A stretch of DNA of 64,000 nt from the NCBI RefSeq assembly GCF_001718835.1, contig NZ_CP013443.1:62001-126000 (forward strand), given 5' to 3'. Made by a program: the position numbers and the translations under genes. Source of the stretch: Burkholderia cepacia. GTDB lineage: Bacteria; Pseudomonadota; Gammaproteobacteria; Burkholderiales; Burkholderiaceae. Under the pieces are notes generated by a model, which was given only the letters and a program-made list of their open reading frames with translations, did no database searches and was not told the origin of the DNA. Below are positions 34,243 through 43,190 of the stretch, one piece after another. Numbering within the stretch: the stretch's first letter is position 1; every line of letters starts with the position of its first letter.

Positions 34243-34953
34243 ATGAACGCAGAAGTCGTGGCGATCCGCCACGTGCACTTCGAGGATCTCGGGAGCTTCG
34301 AGCAGGTGCTCGGCGAACGGGGCCGGCGGGTGCGCTACGTCGACGTCGGGTCGTCGCGCTTCGAGGTGCTCGATGTACTCGAGCCGTCGCTTCTCGTCGT
34401 GCTCGGCGGGCCGCTCAGCGTGTACGACGACGCGCAGTATCCGACGATCGCGCCGCTCGCGGCGCTCGTGCGCACGCGCATCGACGCCGGCCTGCCGATC
34501 CTCGGCATCTGCCTCGGCGCGCAGTTCATCGCCCGGGCGCTCGGTGCGCGCGTCTACCCGGCCGCCCGGCACGAACTCGGCTGGACGCCGCTGACGCTGA
34601 CCGATGCCGGCCGCGCATCGCCGCTGCGCCATCTCGATGGCGCGGCCACGTCGATGCTGCACTGGCATGGCGACACGTTCGACCTACCGGGCGGTGCGAT
34701 TCATCTCGCCTCGACACCGGCCTGCCGCCATCAGGCATTCGCGTGGGGCCAGCACGTGCTGGCGCTGCAATGCCATCCGGAAATCCGCACCGACCGCTTC
34801 GAACCGTGGCTGATCGCCAACGCCGGCGAAATCGCGGCCACGCCCGGCATCGACGCGCGCCAGTTGCGCGCCGATACCGCGCAGCATGGCCCCGCGCTCG
34901 AGGCGGCCGCGCGACGCATGTTCGCGGAGTGGCTCGACGGCGTCGGGATTTGA
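34243..34953 (+). CDS. class I glutamine amidotransferase-like protein
   Basis: Stand-alone GATase1 domain of 236 residues. The nucleophile elbow is GICLGAQFIARALGA with Cys near residue 90, and the His-Glu pair is in LQCHPEIRTDRFEPW. This matches GuaA-like amidotransferases of the YLR126c/YfeJ type rather than a subunit fused to a synthetase. GGGAGG lies six bases before the ATG at 34243 (a second ATG at 34240 is too close). Substrate is unknown; some relatives act on gamma-glutamyl compounds. Confidence 0.88.
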   Translation: MNAEVVAIRHVHFEDLGSFEQVLGERGRRVRYVDVGSSRFEVLDVLEPSLLVVLGGPLSVYDDAQYPTIAPLAALVRTRIDAGLPILGICLGAQFIARALGARVYPAARHELGWTPLTLTDAGRASPLRHLDGAATSMLHWHGDTFDLPGGAIHLASTPACRHQAFAWGQHVLALQCHPEIRTDRFEPWLIANAGEIAATPGIDARQLRADTAQHGPALEAAARRMFAEWLDGVGI

Positions 34954-34980
34954 CGCCCGCATCGGCCGAACCTGGGTCCT

Positions 34981-35008
34981 ACCTGGGCGGCCCCACCTAG
35001 GCGGCCCC
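34981..35008. repeat. two tandem copies of a 14-bp unit
   Basis: ACCTGGGCGGCCCC is followed directly by ACCTAGGCGGCCCC, with partial copies on both sides (ACCTGGGTCCT before, ACCTGACC after). It lies between the amidotransferase gene and the next gene and probably arose by slippage. Confidence 0.7.
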
Positions 35009-35105
35009 ACCTGACCAATCGCTTACCGTCGAACCCGCGTCCTGCACGCAACGGACACGCGTGCTACGCTCAGCCGCTGTTTCCCTTTCCGAGCGAGCGC
35101 CACTC

Positions 35106-36218
35106 ATGACTGCGCTGTTTTCCCCGTTCACGCTGCGCGGCGTGACGCTTCCGAACCGGATCGTGATCTCCCCGATGTGCCAGTATTCGGCCGAACGCGG
35201 TGAAGCGACCGACTGGCACATGATTCACCTCGGCCATCTCGCGCTGTCGGGCGCGGGGCTGCTCTGCATCGAGGCGACGGCGGTGGAACCCGACGGGCGC
35301 ATCACGCACGGCGACCTCGGCCTCTGGGACGACGTGACCGAAGCCGCGCTCAAGCCCGTGCTGGCCGCGATCCGCAAGCATTCGCCGATCCGCGTCGCGA
35401 TGCAGCTGTCGCATGCGGGGCGCAAGGCGTCGAGCAACGTGCCGTGGCAGGGCGGTCAGCTCGTGTCGGTCGCCGACGGCGGCTGGTTGCCGCATGCGCC
35501 GTCGGCGGTGCCGCACAAGGACGGTGAGACGCCGCCCCTCGCTCTCGATGCCGCCGGCCTGAACCGGATCCGCGAAGCGTTCGCGGCTTCGGCGAAGCGT
35601 GCCGCACGGCTGGGCATCGACGCGATCGAGGTGCATGCGGCACATGGCTACCTGCTGCACCAGTTCCTGTCGCCGCTCGCGAACCAGCGCACCGACGAAT
35701 ACGGCGGCTCGCTCGAAAACCGGATGCGCTTTCCGCTCGAGATCTTCGAGATCGTGCGCGCGGCATTTCCGGAGGACCGGCCGGTCGGCGTGCGCGTGTC
35801 GGCCACCGACTGGGTCGAAGGCGGCTGGGAGCTCGACGAGACGATCGCGTTCGCGCACGAGCTGAAGCGCCGCGGCTGCGACTGGATCGACGTGTCGTCC
35901 GGCGGCGTATCGCCGCTGCAGAAGATTCCGCTGTCGCCCGGCTACCAGGTGCCGTTCGCGCAGGCGGTGAAGCGCGCGGTCGGCATGCCGACGGTTGCGG
36001 TCGGGCTGATCAACGAGCCCGCGCATGCGAACCGGCTCATCGAGGCCGGCGATGCCGATTTCGTCGCGATGGCGCGTGCGATGCTGTACGATCCGCGCTG
36101 GCCGTGGCACGCGGCGGCCGAGCTCGGTGCGCAGGTGACGGCGCCGCCGCAGTACTGGCGTTCGCAGCCGCGCGAGCACAAGGCGTTGTTCGGCGACGTC
36201 GCTTTCGGCCAGCGTTGA
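35106..36218 (+). CDS. NADH:flavin oxidoreductase, Old Yellow Enzyme family (YqjM-like)
   Basis: FMN-dependent ene-reductase of 370 residues that reduces activated C=C bonds with NAD(P)H. Motifs: PFTLRGVTLPNRIVISPMCQ with Cys in PMCQY, which is typical of the YqjM class; MQLSHAGRKASS; and HAAHGYLLHQFLSPLANQRT followed by DEYGGSLENRMRFPLEIF. The C-terminal QYWRSQPRE is also class-typical. The ATG at 35106 is preferred over 35061. A strong terminator follows at 36303. A physiological substrate cannot be inferred. Confidence 0.94.
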   Translation: MTALFSPFTLRGVTLPNRIVISPMCQYSAERGEATDWHMIHLGHLALSGAGLLCIEATAVEPDGRITHGDLGLWDDVTEAALKPVLAAIRKHSPIRVAMQLSHAGRKASSNVPWQGGQLVSVADGGWLPHAPSAVPHKDGETPPLALDAAGLNRIREAFAASAKRAARLGIDAIEVHAAHGYLLHQFLSPLANQRTDEYGGSLENRMRFPLEIFEIVRAAFPEDRPVGVRVSATDWVEGGWELDETIAFAHELKRRGCDWIDVSSGGVSPLQKIPLSPGYQVPFAQAVKRAVGMPTVAVGLINEPAHANRLIEAGDADFVAMARAMLYDPRWPWHAAAELGAQVTAPPQYWRSQPREHKALFGDVAFGQR

Positions 36219-36302
36219 GCATCGCACGCGCAATATTGCGTGTGATGTTGAACGAAGCAATCGTGAACGTGTAGGATGCGGGTGATTCGCCGCATGCCCC
36301 GA

Positions 36303-36334
36303 CGCGGCACCGACCGGTGCCGCGTTTTCGTTTT
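36303..36334 (+). terminator. intrinsic terminator after the flavin oxidoreductase gene
   Basis: CGCGGCACC-GACC-GGTGCCGCG is a perfect 9-bp stem with a 4-base loop, followed by TTTTCGTTTT. It lies 84 bases downstream of the stop codon. Confidence 0.88.
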
Positions 36335-36397
36335 GCGCGACGCCAGGCCGCGATCGCGGCCGCCCCCATTCAAGTCGTTTTCACGAGGATTCGTTCG

Positions 36398-36919
36398 ATG
36401 AGTTCACGCAGGATCGCGGTGCGCCGCTCGGGAGTACACGGCAAGGGCGTGTTCGCCGTGGCGCCGATCAAGGCCGGCGAGCGCGTAGTGGAATACAAGG
36501 GCGAACGAATTTCGTGGAAGGAAGCGCTGCGTCGCCATCCGCACGACCCGAGCGAACCGAACCATACGTTCTACTTCGCACTGGACGAGGGCGGGGTGAT
36601 CGACGGCAAGATCGACGGCAACAGCGCGCGCTGGATCAACCACTCGTGCGCACCGAACTGCGAAGCCGAGGAAGTCAAAGGCCGCGTGTACATCCACGCG
36701 CTGCGCGACATCGGGCCGGAAGAGGAGCTGTTCTACGACTACGGCCTCGTGATCGATGCGAAGCTGACGAAATCGCTCAAGCGCGAATACGCGTGCCATT
36801 GCGGCGCATCGTCGTGCCGCGGCACGCTGCTCGCGACGTCCGACACGGGCGCTGGCGCGAAGAAGAAAAAGAAGAAGAAGGACGACGCGAAGCCGAAGGA
36901 CAAGAAAAAGAAGAAGTAA
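36398..36919 (+). CDS. SET-domain protein with post-SET motif and lysine-rich tail
   Basis: Predicted protein lysine methyltransferase of 173 residues. The SET fold begins RRIAVRRSGVHGKGVFAVAP, followed by EYKGERISW, and has the catalytic-region motifs RWINHSCAPNCEAEE and ELFYDYG. A post-SET zinc motif follows (CHCGASSCRGTL). The C-terminus is extraordinarily basic: 14 of the last 19 residues are Lys, resembling a histone H1-like tail. SET proteins are rare in proteobacteria compared with eukaryotes but known in this group; the target protein is unknown. Confidence 0.88.
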   Translation: MSSRRIAVRRSGVHGKGVFAVAPIKAGERVVEYKGERISWKEALRRHPHDPSEPNHTFYFALDEGGVIDGKIDGNSARWINHSCAPNCEAEEVKGRVYIHALRDIGPEEELFYDYGLVIDAKLTKSLKREYACHCGASSCRGTLLATSDTGAGAKKKKKKKDDAKPKDKKKKK

Positions 36920-36993
36920 GCGATGGCGCGCGTGGTCTTGCCCACGCGCCAGACGAGCCGGCGAACATGCATTGCCGGCTCCGTCCCCGATGC

Positions 36994-38484
36994 TCAGTGC
37001 ATCTGCGCCGTGGCCGGCGCTGCGTCACTCGCCGGCTGCGCCGCGTACGCGGCGAGCGGCACCTTCACCACGAAGCGCGAGCCGCCTTCCGACGCATCCT
37101 CGTACGATACGGTGCCGCCGTGCATCGCGATGATGTCGTGCACGATCGCGAGGCCGAGCCCGGCGCCCGTCTCGACGCCGTTGCCGTTTTGCGCGTCACC
37201 GCGGAAGAAGCGCTTGAACAGGTCGGCCTGCTGGTTGGCGGGCACGCCGGGGCCGTTGTCCTCGACGACGATCTCGGCCGCTGGCGCGCCGCTATCGAGC
37301 ATCGCGCGCGCGACGTTCACCGTGATCCGCGCACCGTCCGGCCGCGCGAGCGGCACGTACTTCAGCGCATTGTCGAGCAGGTTCGCGATCACCTCGCGCA
37401 ACAGCACGGGGTTGCCGCGCACCACCAGCTTCTCGTCGTCACCCGGATCGTCGGTACGCTGGAAGCCGAGGTCGACGTGCGACGCGAGTGCGCGCGGCAC
37501 CCATTCGGCGCCCGTCTCGAATGCCATCGCCGCGAGGTCGACGTCGACGAACCGCGCGGCCTGTTCGCCCGGTTCCGCGCGAGCGAGCGACAGCAACTGG
37601 TTCGACAGTCGTACCGCGCGGTCGGCGGCCGCGCGCAGCTCGCGCACCGCCGCGAAAGTCTGGTGCGGGTCGCGTGCAACGGCCGCTTGCTCGGCATGCA
37701 GCTTCACGGCCGTGAGCGGCGTGCGCAACTGGTGCGCGGCATCGGCGATGAACTTGCGCTGCGCGTCGAGCGCGGTCTTCAGGCGGCCGAGCAGCGCGTT
37801 CATCGCGCTCGTCAGCGGCCGGATTTCCAGCGGCACCTCGGTTTCGTCGACCGGTTCCAGCGACGTGTGGGTCTGCCGGTTCAGTGAATCGGCCAGATGC
37901 GTGAGCGGCCCGAGCTGCTGGTTGACGACGCGCCACACGATGCCCCAGCCGGCGAGCAGCAGCAGCAGCAGCGGCATCATGATCGCGACGAGGAATTCGG
38001 CCGCGATCCGGTAGCGGTGCCGCACCGGTTGCGCGACCTCGACGACCATCGGCTTGCCGCCTTCGACGTCGTCGACGCGCACCTGCGCGACCCGTACCGC
38101 GCGGTTGTCGTATTCGGCTTCGAACACGTACGCGTGGTGCATGCGGCGCACGTTGATGCCCCGCAGCGGCAGCTTCGGATCGCCGGCGAGTTCCTGTTCG
38201 CCGTCGCTGATCCGGTAGATCAGCGCTTCGGCGGGATCGGAGAACATCGCCTGCGCGAGCGGCGGCACCGTAAACGGCGCGTCGGGGCCGGCGATCTGGA
38301 TCTGTTTGGAAATGGCGGTCGCGAGATCGGCGAGCGAGCGGTCGATCACGTGCTGCGTGTACTGCCACGCGAGCCAGTAGGCGATCAGGCCGCTCATCAG
38401 CGCGAGCATCGACAGCGGGGCGGCGAGGCGCCGAAGCAGCGAGCGGCGCAGGCTGGTGGTGGTCACAGCCGGATCAGGTGACAT
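36994..38484 (-). CDS. two-component sensor histidine kinase (QseC/TctE-like)
   Basis: Inner-membrane sensor kinase of 496 residues. It has two membrane helices (about residues 20-42 and 155-180) around a periplasmic double-PDC-like TctE N-terminal domain, a HAMP segment, and the H-box FIADAAHQLRTPLTAVKLHA containing the phosphorylated His. The catalytic domain shows NLLDNALKYV (N box), VEDNGPGVP (G1) and GAGLGLAIVHDIIAMHGG (G2). ATG 38484 is preferred over a TTG at 38496. It follows its regulator gene by 119 bases on the same strand. Confidence 0.94.
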   Translation of the reverse strand: MSPDPAVTTTSLRRSLLRRLAAPLSMLALMSGLIAYWLAWQYTQHVIDRSLADLATAISKQIQIAGPDAPFTVPPLAQAMFSDPAEALIYRISDGEQELAGDPKLPLRGINVRRMHHAYVFEAEYDNRAVRVAQVRVDDVEGGKPMVVEVAQPVRHRYRIAAEFLVAIMMPLLLLLLAGWGIVWRVVNQQLGPLTHLADSLNRQTHTSLEPVDETEVPLEIRPLTSAMNALLGRLKTALDAQRKFIADAAHQLRTPLTAVKLHAEQAAVARDPHQTFAAVRELRAAADRAVRLSNQLLSLARAEPGEQAARFVDVDLAAMAFETGAEWVPRALASHVDLGFQRTDDPGDDEKLVVRGNPVLLREVIANLLDNALKYVPLARPDGARITVNVARAMLDSGAPAAEIVVEDNGPGVPANQQADLFKRFFRGDAQNGNGVETGAGLGLAIVHDIIAMHGGTVSYEDASEGGSRFVVKVPLAAYAAQPASDAAPATAQMH

Positions 38485-38603
38485 TTCGACGGGCAAATGG
38501 ATAAGCGCCGCTCACGGGGAGCGGCGCGGTCGTACGTCGGGCGGCGATGCGGGCAGGGTGGGCGCGCCGGCGGGCCAGACCGGCCGGTGCGCCGCACCGC
38601 CGT

Positions 38604-39296
38604 TCAGACGCTCGCCGTCTGGCGGATTTCCTGCAGCAGGTAGCCGAAGCCGCGCACCGTGACGATTTCGACGCGGCACTGCTCGAGTTTCTTGCGCACG
38701 CGGTGCACGTAGACTTCGATCGCGGTGTCGCCGAGATCGCCGCCGAAGTGCGTGAGGTGATCCTGCAACTGGGCCTTGCTGACGACGCGGCCGTGACGCA
38801 GCAGCAGCATCTCGAGCACCGCGAATTCACGCGGCGACAATTCGAGCGGCTTGTCGTCGTTGAAGATGCGGCGATCGACGCCCGACAGGCGGACGCCGCC
38901 GAGCGACACTTCCGGGCGCGGCATGTCGCTGTGCGGGCCGCTGCGGCGCATCACCGCGCGGATGCGCGCCTCGAGCTCGGCCGGCTCGAACGGCTTGAGC
39001 ATGTAATCGTCGGCACCCGAGTTCAGGCCCTGGATCCGGTCGTTCAGCTCGTCGCGCGCGGTCAGCACGATGACGGGCGTGTGGCGGTTGGTCTGGCGGA
39101 AGCGCGTGAGCAGCGTCATCCCGTCGATGCCCGGCAGGCCGAGGTCGAGGATCACGAGTTCGTGGCGGTTCTGTGCCAGCGCCTGTTCGGCAAAGATGCC
39201 GTCATGCACCATGTCGACGGTGAAGCCAGCCTGCTCGAGGCTGCTCTGGATACCGCGTGCGATGGGGCGGTCGTCTTCGATCAGAAGGAGTCGCAT
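38604..39296 (-). CDS. OmpR-family response regulator (TctD/QseB-like)
   Basis: Partner of the histidine kinase downstream, 230 residues. The receiver domain has the acidic pocket (LLIEDD), the phosphorylated Asp in LVILDLGLPGIDGM and the conserved Lys in DYMLKPFEPAELEARI. The C-terminal winged helix shows LELSPREFAVLEMLLLRHGR and IEVYVHRVRKKLEQ, then VRGFGYLLQ. The system resembles TctDE (tricarboxylate sensing) and QseBC; the signal cannot be decided. It is divergent from the small gene at 39419. Confidence 0.95.
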   Translation of the reverse strand: MRLLLIEDDRPIARGIQSSLEQAGFTVDMVHDGIFAEQALAQNRHELVILDLGLPGIDGMTLLTRFRQTNRHTPVIVLTARDELNDRIQGLNSGADDYMLKPFEPAELEARIRAVMRRSGPHSDMPRPEVSLGGVRLSGVDRRIFNDDKPLELSPREFAVLEMLLLRHGRVVSKAQLQDHLTHFGGDLGDTAIEVYVHRVRKKLEQCRVEIVTVRGFGYLLQEIRQTASV

Positions 39297-39418
39297 GAAG
39301 TTCGCTCAAGTACAATGGGTTGGCGGTTCAGGCACGCGGACAGCACGACGCCGTTTCCACAGGGGTGCCGCGACGCCTGACATCAAGCATGGCGGCCAGC
39401 GAACGATTAAATCCAATC

Positions 39419-39649
39419 ATGTCCGATATTTCGATCAACGACCTAGAAGCCGCGATCAATTTCTGGCGCGCCCGCTCGCCGTCGAGCGGCGACGAACTCA
39501 AACTCTGCGAAGAGGCCAGCGCGCTTTCCAAGCCGTATGCGCTGCTGATTGTACAGCGCGAAAGCGCGCTGCAACTGGAAGGTTTGGACCCCAAGGCACG
39601 GAATGCGTACGAGACTTACGTGCGCCTTAAGGATGGCTTGGAAAGCTGA
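39419..39649 (+). CDS. small DUF3717-type protein
   Basis: 76-residue cytosolic protein starting MSDISINDLEAAINFWRARS, then ELKLCEEASALSKPYALLIV and ending KDGLES. This matches my memory of the DUF3717 family, common in Burkholderiales; no function is known. The ATG at 39419 is used instead of the upstream ATG at 39320. An inverted repeat (GAAAGC-TGAAG-GCTTTC) spans the stop codon at 39641-39657. Confidence 0.75.
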   Translation: MSDISINDLEAAINFWRARSPSSGDELKLCEEASALSKPYALLIVQRESALQLEGLDPKARNAYETYVRLKDGLES

Positions 39650-39737
39650 AGGCTTTCGCTGACTACATCCTAGAAAACGTTCATCGAAATGAAAAGTTGA
39701 CGCGCCGCGCGCCCGAATGGCACGCGGCGGGAAGACG

Positions 39738-40046
39738 TCAGGCGGCCGGTTTCGCGTGCGCGCCGGCCAGGTCGATGAAAAGCGCGAGTTCGATGTCGCG
39801 TTCGGTCAGGCCGTCGGCGTCGTGGGTCGACAGCGTGATGTCGACGCGGTTGTACACGTTGAACCATTCCGGATGGTGGTTCATTTCCTGCGCCTTGATC
39901 GCGACGCGCGTCATGAAGCCGAAGGCTTCGTTGAAATCGGCGAAGCGCAGGCTGCGCTGGATCGCGTCGCGGCCCGGTACGGCCGACCAGAGCGGCAGGC
40001 CTTCGAGCCGGGTCTTGCGTTCTTCTGATGTGAGCTTGTGGATCAT
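39738..40046 (-). CDS. phhB: pterin-4a-carbinolamine dehydratase PhhB
   Basis: Recycles the pterin cofactor after phenylalanine hydroxylation, 102 residues. The active-site sequence is MNHHPEWFNVYNRVDITLST with His pair, followed by HDADGLTERDIELA. The ATG at 40046 is used (MIHKLTSEERKTRL); it has a family-typical N-terminus. It is the second gene after phhA, 122 bases downstream on the same strand. Confidence 0.96.
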   Translation of the reverse strand: MIHKLTSEERKTRLEGLPLWSAVPGRDAIQRSLRFADFNEAFGFMTRVAIKAQEMNHHPEWFNVYNRVDITLSTHDADGLTERDIELALFIDLAGAHAKPAA

Positions 40047-40168
40047 CTTGCACCTCTCGTTCGGTAACGGCGGGCTGCGCGTGACGTCCGTCGCGCGCGG
40101 CACTGCCGGCACCGATCATTCTTCCATAGTTGCGTGACAGGTGTAGGCGGCGCACATGACGGTTCGCG

Positions 40169-41062
40169 TCATGCGTGCGCGTCGTCCGGCCGGCCCGCGC
40201 CGGTGCCGCGATGCAGTACGCGATCGGTATCGAGCACCGCGCCGGCCGGGTGTTCGGGCAGGCCGGCGAGCCGGTCGGCCAGCGCGCGGCCGTCGACGTC
40301 GGCGAGCGCGAACAGTTGCGCGAAATCGTCGATCACGAAGTAGGTCTTCTGGAACGTGTCGATCCGGTACTTCGTGCGCATCACGCGCTCGAGGTTGAAG
40401 CCGAGCCGGTTCGGCGCCGCGCTTTCGAGGCTGTACAGGCTTTCGCCCTTGCTCGACACGATCCCGGCGCCGTAGATCGACAGGCCGTTCGTGCCGCGCG
40501 GATCGCGGATCAACCCGAATTCCACCGTATACCAGTAGAGTCGCGCGAGCCGCGCCAGCGCCGCTTCGTCGTCGGCGACCGCGAGCGCGGTGCGGCCGTA
40601 CGCCTGCATGTAGTCGGCGAACACCGGGTCGATCAGCAGCGGCACGTGGCCGAAGAGATCGTGGAAGCAGTCGGGTTCCTGCAGGTAGTCGAGCTGGTCG
40701 GGGCGGCGCATCCACCAGGTGACCGGGAAGCGCCGGTTCGCGAGATGCTCGAAGAACACGCGGTCGGGTACGAGGCCCGGCACGGCGACGATCTCCCAGC
40801 CCGTTGCGGGCTTCAACTGGCGGTTCACGTCGGCGAACGACGGCACGCGATCGGCCGGCAGGTCGATCTTCCCGAGCCCGGCGACGAACGCGTCGCACGC
40901 GCGCCCGCGCAGCAGCGCCGACTGGCGTGCATAGAGCTGCTTCCACACCGCGTGGTCGACCTGGCCGTATCGCGCGATCGGCTGGTCGATGGTGAAATCG
41001 GCGCGGGTTTCGAGGCCCGCATCGAACTGCTCCTGCAGTTTCGCGGTGACGACGGTGGACAT
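40169..41062 (-). CDS. phhA: phenylalanine 4-monooxygenase PhhA
   Basis: Pterin- and iron-dependent hydroxylase that converts phenylalanine to tyrosine, 297 residues. Iron ligands are visible: the two His in DCFHDLFGHVPLL and the Glu in RLYWYTVEFGLIRD. The N-terminal part begins MSTVVTAKLQEQFDAGLETR from the ATG at 41062 (frame open from 41095). It is divergent from an Lrp/AsnC-type regulator, which probably activates it in response to an aromatic amino acid, as known for related phh/lrp pairs. Confidence 0.96.
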   Translation of the reverse strand: MSTVVTAKLQEQFDAGLETRADFTIDQPIARYGQVDHAVWKQLYARQSALLRGRACDAFVAGLGKIDLPADRVPSFADVNRQLKPATGWEIVAVPGLVPDRVFFEHLANRRFPVTWWMRRPDQLDYLQEPDCFHDLFGHVPLLIDPVFADYMQAYGRTALAVADDEAALARLARLYWYTVEFGLIRDPRGTNGLSIYGAGIVSSKGESLYSLESAAPNRLGFNLERVMRTKYRIDTFQKTYFVIDDFAQLFALADVDGRALADRLAGLPEHPAGAVLDTDRVLHRGTGAGRPDDAHA

Positions 41063-41201
41063 GATCTGGCTCTGCACATGGCGGTTGTGAACCATGCAAG
41101 TGTAGAGCGGGCTGCGCGCGGATTGGGCGCAATATTGGCGTTGGTTCGCATGATAATGCGATAATCGCGCATCAAATCAAGGATCAATGCGGAGAATGCT
41201 C
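41063..41201. promoter_or_regulatory. phhA / Lrp-gene divergent promoter region
   Basis: A 139-base divergent gap with A+T-rich core at 41130-41185. Two overlapping GATAAT hexamers (41152-41157 and 41160-41165) could act as -10 elements of the regulator gene. The repeats near 41145-41170 (CGCATGATAATGCGATAATC) may be part of an Lrp-type binding site. Confidence 0.45.
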
Positions 41202-41687
41202 ATGCTGGAACTCGATCACTTCGATCTCGCGCTGCTGGACGTGCTGCAGCGCTTCGGCCGCGCGACGCATCAGCAGCTCGGCGAGGAGGTGCCGCTGTCG
41301 CCGTCGCAGATCGGCAGGCGGCTGCAGCGGCTCGAGGCGGCCGGCGTGATCGAAGGCTACCGCGTGATGCTCCGGCCCGAAAAGCTCGGGCTCGGCGTCA
41401 CCGCGTTCACGAGCCTCAAGCTGAAGCACCACGGCGATTCGATCATCGAGCAGTTCCAGCAGCAGATCGACGTGCTGCCCGAAGTGCTCGAATGCCATGC
41501 GGTGGTGGGCGACGCGGATTACCTGCTGCGAATCGTCGCGCCCGACCTGAACGCGCTGTCGCAGTTCGTGATGAAGAAGCTGATGCGCGTGCCGGGCGTC
41601 GACAGCGTGCGCTCGAACATCGTGCTGACGACCTTCAAGCGTAACGGCGCGCTGCCGCTCGCGCACCTAGAGCCGGGCGCCGCGTGA
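41202..41687 (+). CDS. Lrp/AsnC-family transcriptional regulator
   Basis: 161-residue regulator with an N-terminal helix-turn-helix (LDHFDLALLDVLQRFGRATH, then VPLSPSQIGRRLQRLEAAGV) and a RAM ligand-binding domain (ECHAVVGDADYLLRIVAPDL). GGAG lies seven bases before the ATG at 41202. It is divergent from phhAB and probably controls phenylalanine catabolism. Confidence 0.93.
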   Translation: MLELDHFDLALLDVLQRFGRATHQQLGEEVPLSPSQIGRRLQRLEAAGVIEGYRVMLRPEKLGLGVTAFTSLKLKHHGDSIIEQFQQQIDVLPEVLECHAVVGDADYLLRIVAPDLNALSQFVMKKLMRVPGVDSVRSNIVLTTFKRNGALPLAHLEPGAA

Positions 41688-41715
41688 GCGCGCGGCCGGG
41701 GAGGGTGAAGCGGGT

Positions 41716-42249
41716 TCAGGCGGCCGTCTGCGGCGCGCCGGCGTTCAGCAGATCGACGTAGGCGACCGCGACGAGATCGTCCGGCGACACGCCGAGCTTC
41801 GCGAACACGGCGTGCGCTTCGGCTTCGCCGCCGGCTTCGTCGTCGTCGGGGCCGAGCACGACTTCCAGTTCGATGAAATCGCCGAGGCCGTCGACGCGGT
41901 CGAGATGGATGCGCGTGCGGCCCGCCAGGTACACGTGCCGTTCCTTCGTCACGATCCCGCGCGTGGTCAGCGCGGTGGCGAGCAGCGCGTGCATCGCGTC
42001 GGGGTTCGTCACCGGGCTGCGCGTGTAGTACGACGCCTTCGGGCCGTCGCGGTCGTCGCGCTGGTAGAAGATCAGTTCGGCCGGCGTGCCGTCCTCGAAG
42101 CGGCGCAGCTTCAGCCGGCCGCGCGGCACGTCATAGAAGAAATCCTGCTGGCGATAGAAGAGCGGCGCTTCGGTCGCGAGTTTGGCCGCCTGTTCGCGCA
42201 GCTGGTCGAATTCGCGGGCGCGGGCTTTGATCTCGATGTTGCGGGCCAT
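41716..42249 (-). CDS. CYTH-domain protein, class IV adenylate cyclase type
   Basis: Cytosolic protein of 177 residues with the CYTH tunnel fold (adenylate cyclase and thiamine triphosphatase family). It starts MARNIEIKARARE with the EIK of the CYTH motif, followed by a DFFYDVPRGRLKLRRF segment and strands ending with FIELEVVL. The first Glu of the usual ExExK motif is replaced by Asn. The chemical reaction in this group is usually unknown; it may use triphosphate substrates. The ATG at 42249 is preferred over 42291. Confidence 0.85.
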   Translation of the reverse strand: MARNIEIKARAREFDQLREQAAKLATEAPLFYRQQDFFYDVPRGRLKLRRFEDGTPAELIFYQRDDRDGPKASYYTRSPVTNPDAMHALLATALTTRGIVTKERHVYLAGRTRIHLDRVDGLGDFIELEVVLGPDDDEAGGEAEAHAVFAKLGVSPDDLVAVAYVDLLNAGAPQTAA

Positions 42250-42382
42250 GCGGGTCTCCTTCAATCGGGGTCTCGCGGTGTGCGAACGCACAATCTAGCA
42301 AAAACGCGGAGACGGCGTCGTGACGCGTGCGGCGAGCCGACAGGGTGCGGAGGACGGGGGCGCAATGCGGGTCGTGCAGGGA

Positions 42383-43189
42383 TCAGCGCGCGCGCCGAAA
42401 CGATGCCAATTTCGCCAACAAGCGGGACAGCAGGAAGGTGCGACGAAGCGCCTGGACTTTCTCGTATTCCCGGTTGACGAAGCGTCGGCCGGTCTGGCGT
42501 TCATAGCGGTATAACTCATACAGGTAGGCCAGTTTCGGCCCGATGAAGACGGCGGCGACGTAAGAAAATGTCAGCGCGTACAGCGATGCCACGATCAGAA
42601 TCGCGCTGCTGTTTTCGCCGATGTAGGTGTTCAACGCGATCGGCAGGTTGACGGTCAAGGCGATGGTCGCCGGCGCGAGCGTGTTCGGGGGAACGGTCAT
42701 GCCGCAGTTGGGATCGATCGTGAACGAGCGGGTATCGGCGAGGTATTCGTTATTTTTGAAACGGCGATCGGGATGGCGCTTGAGTTCGCGGAGTTTGAGG
42801 GCAAACGTCAACGCGAGTGAGGTCAATATGGTTGCGTGATAGAGGAAGACAAAAAACAGGTATGGCTTGCTGGACGCCGGTTTTTCGATGAATGACCACA
42901 CGCTGAACATAGCGGTACCCATCAGAAGACCGAATACGGCAACGATATAGACTGTGTACGCCGCCAGAAAGCGTACGGACAGCGTGGAGCGATACTTGAT
43001 GCGGTATCCGGCAGCCAGCCCTGCGACAAGAACCGCAAGCATGGGCCAGCTCGTGAGCTGGAATGCGATGCCGTTTGCTTTCGCGATGGCGTACAGGCAG
43101 AAGCCGAAGATCATGAAGCTGCCCGGGCCGAGGCAAAGCGGGGCATGGCAGAGCAACGGGCGGGCGCGCTCGATGTCGGGGAACATCAT
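42383..43189 (-). CDS. unrecognised polytopic membrane protein (possible immunity protein)
   Basis: I do not recognise a family. The 268-residue product has about five or six membrane helices, including SWPMLAVLVAGLAAGY, FLAAYTVYIVAVFGLLMG, YLFFVFLYHATILTSLAL and AILIVASLYALTFSYVAAVF, with a basic C-terminus. Its start (ATGATG at 43189/43186) lies one base after the stop of the gene before it, so the two are almost certainly coexpressed. Base composition is noticeably less G+C rich than the neighbours. The pairing resembles a toxin gene followed by a membrane immunity gene, but that is inference. Confidence 0.6.
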   Translation of the reverse strand: MMFPDIERARPLLCHAPLCLGPGSFMIFGFCLYAIAKANGIAFQLTSWPMLAVLVAGLAAGYRIKYRSTLSVRFLAAYTVYIVAVFGLLMGTAMFSVWSFIEKPASSKPYLFFVFLYHATILTSLALTFALKLRELKRHPDRRFKNNEYLADTRSFTIDPNCGMTVPPNTLAPATIALTVNLPIALNTYIGENSSAILIVASLYALTFSYVAAVFIGPKLAYLYELYRYERQTGRRFVNREYEKVQALRRTFLLSRLLAKLASFRRAR

Positions 43190-43190
43190 G

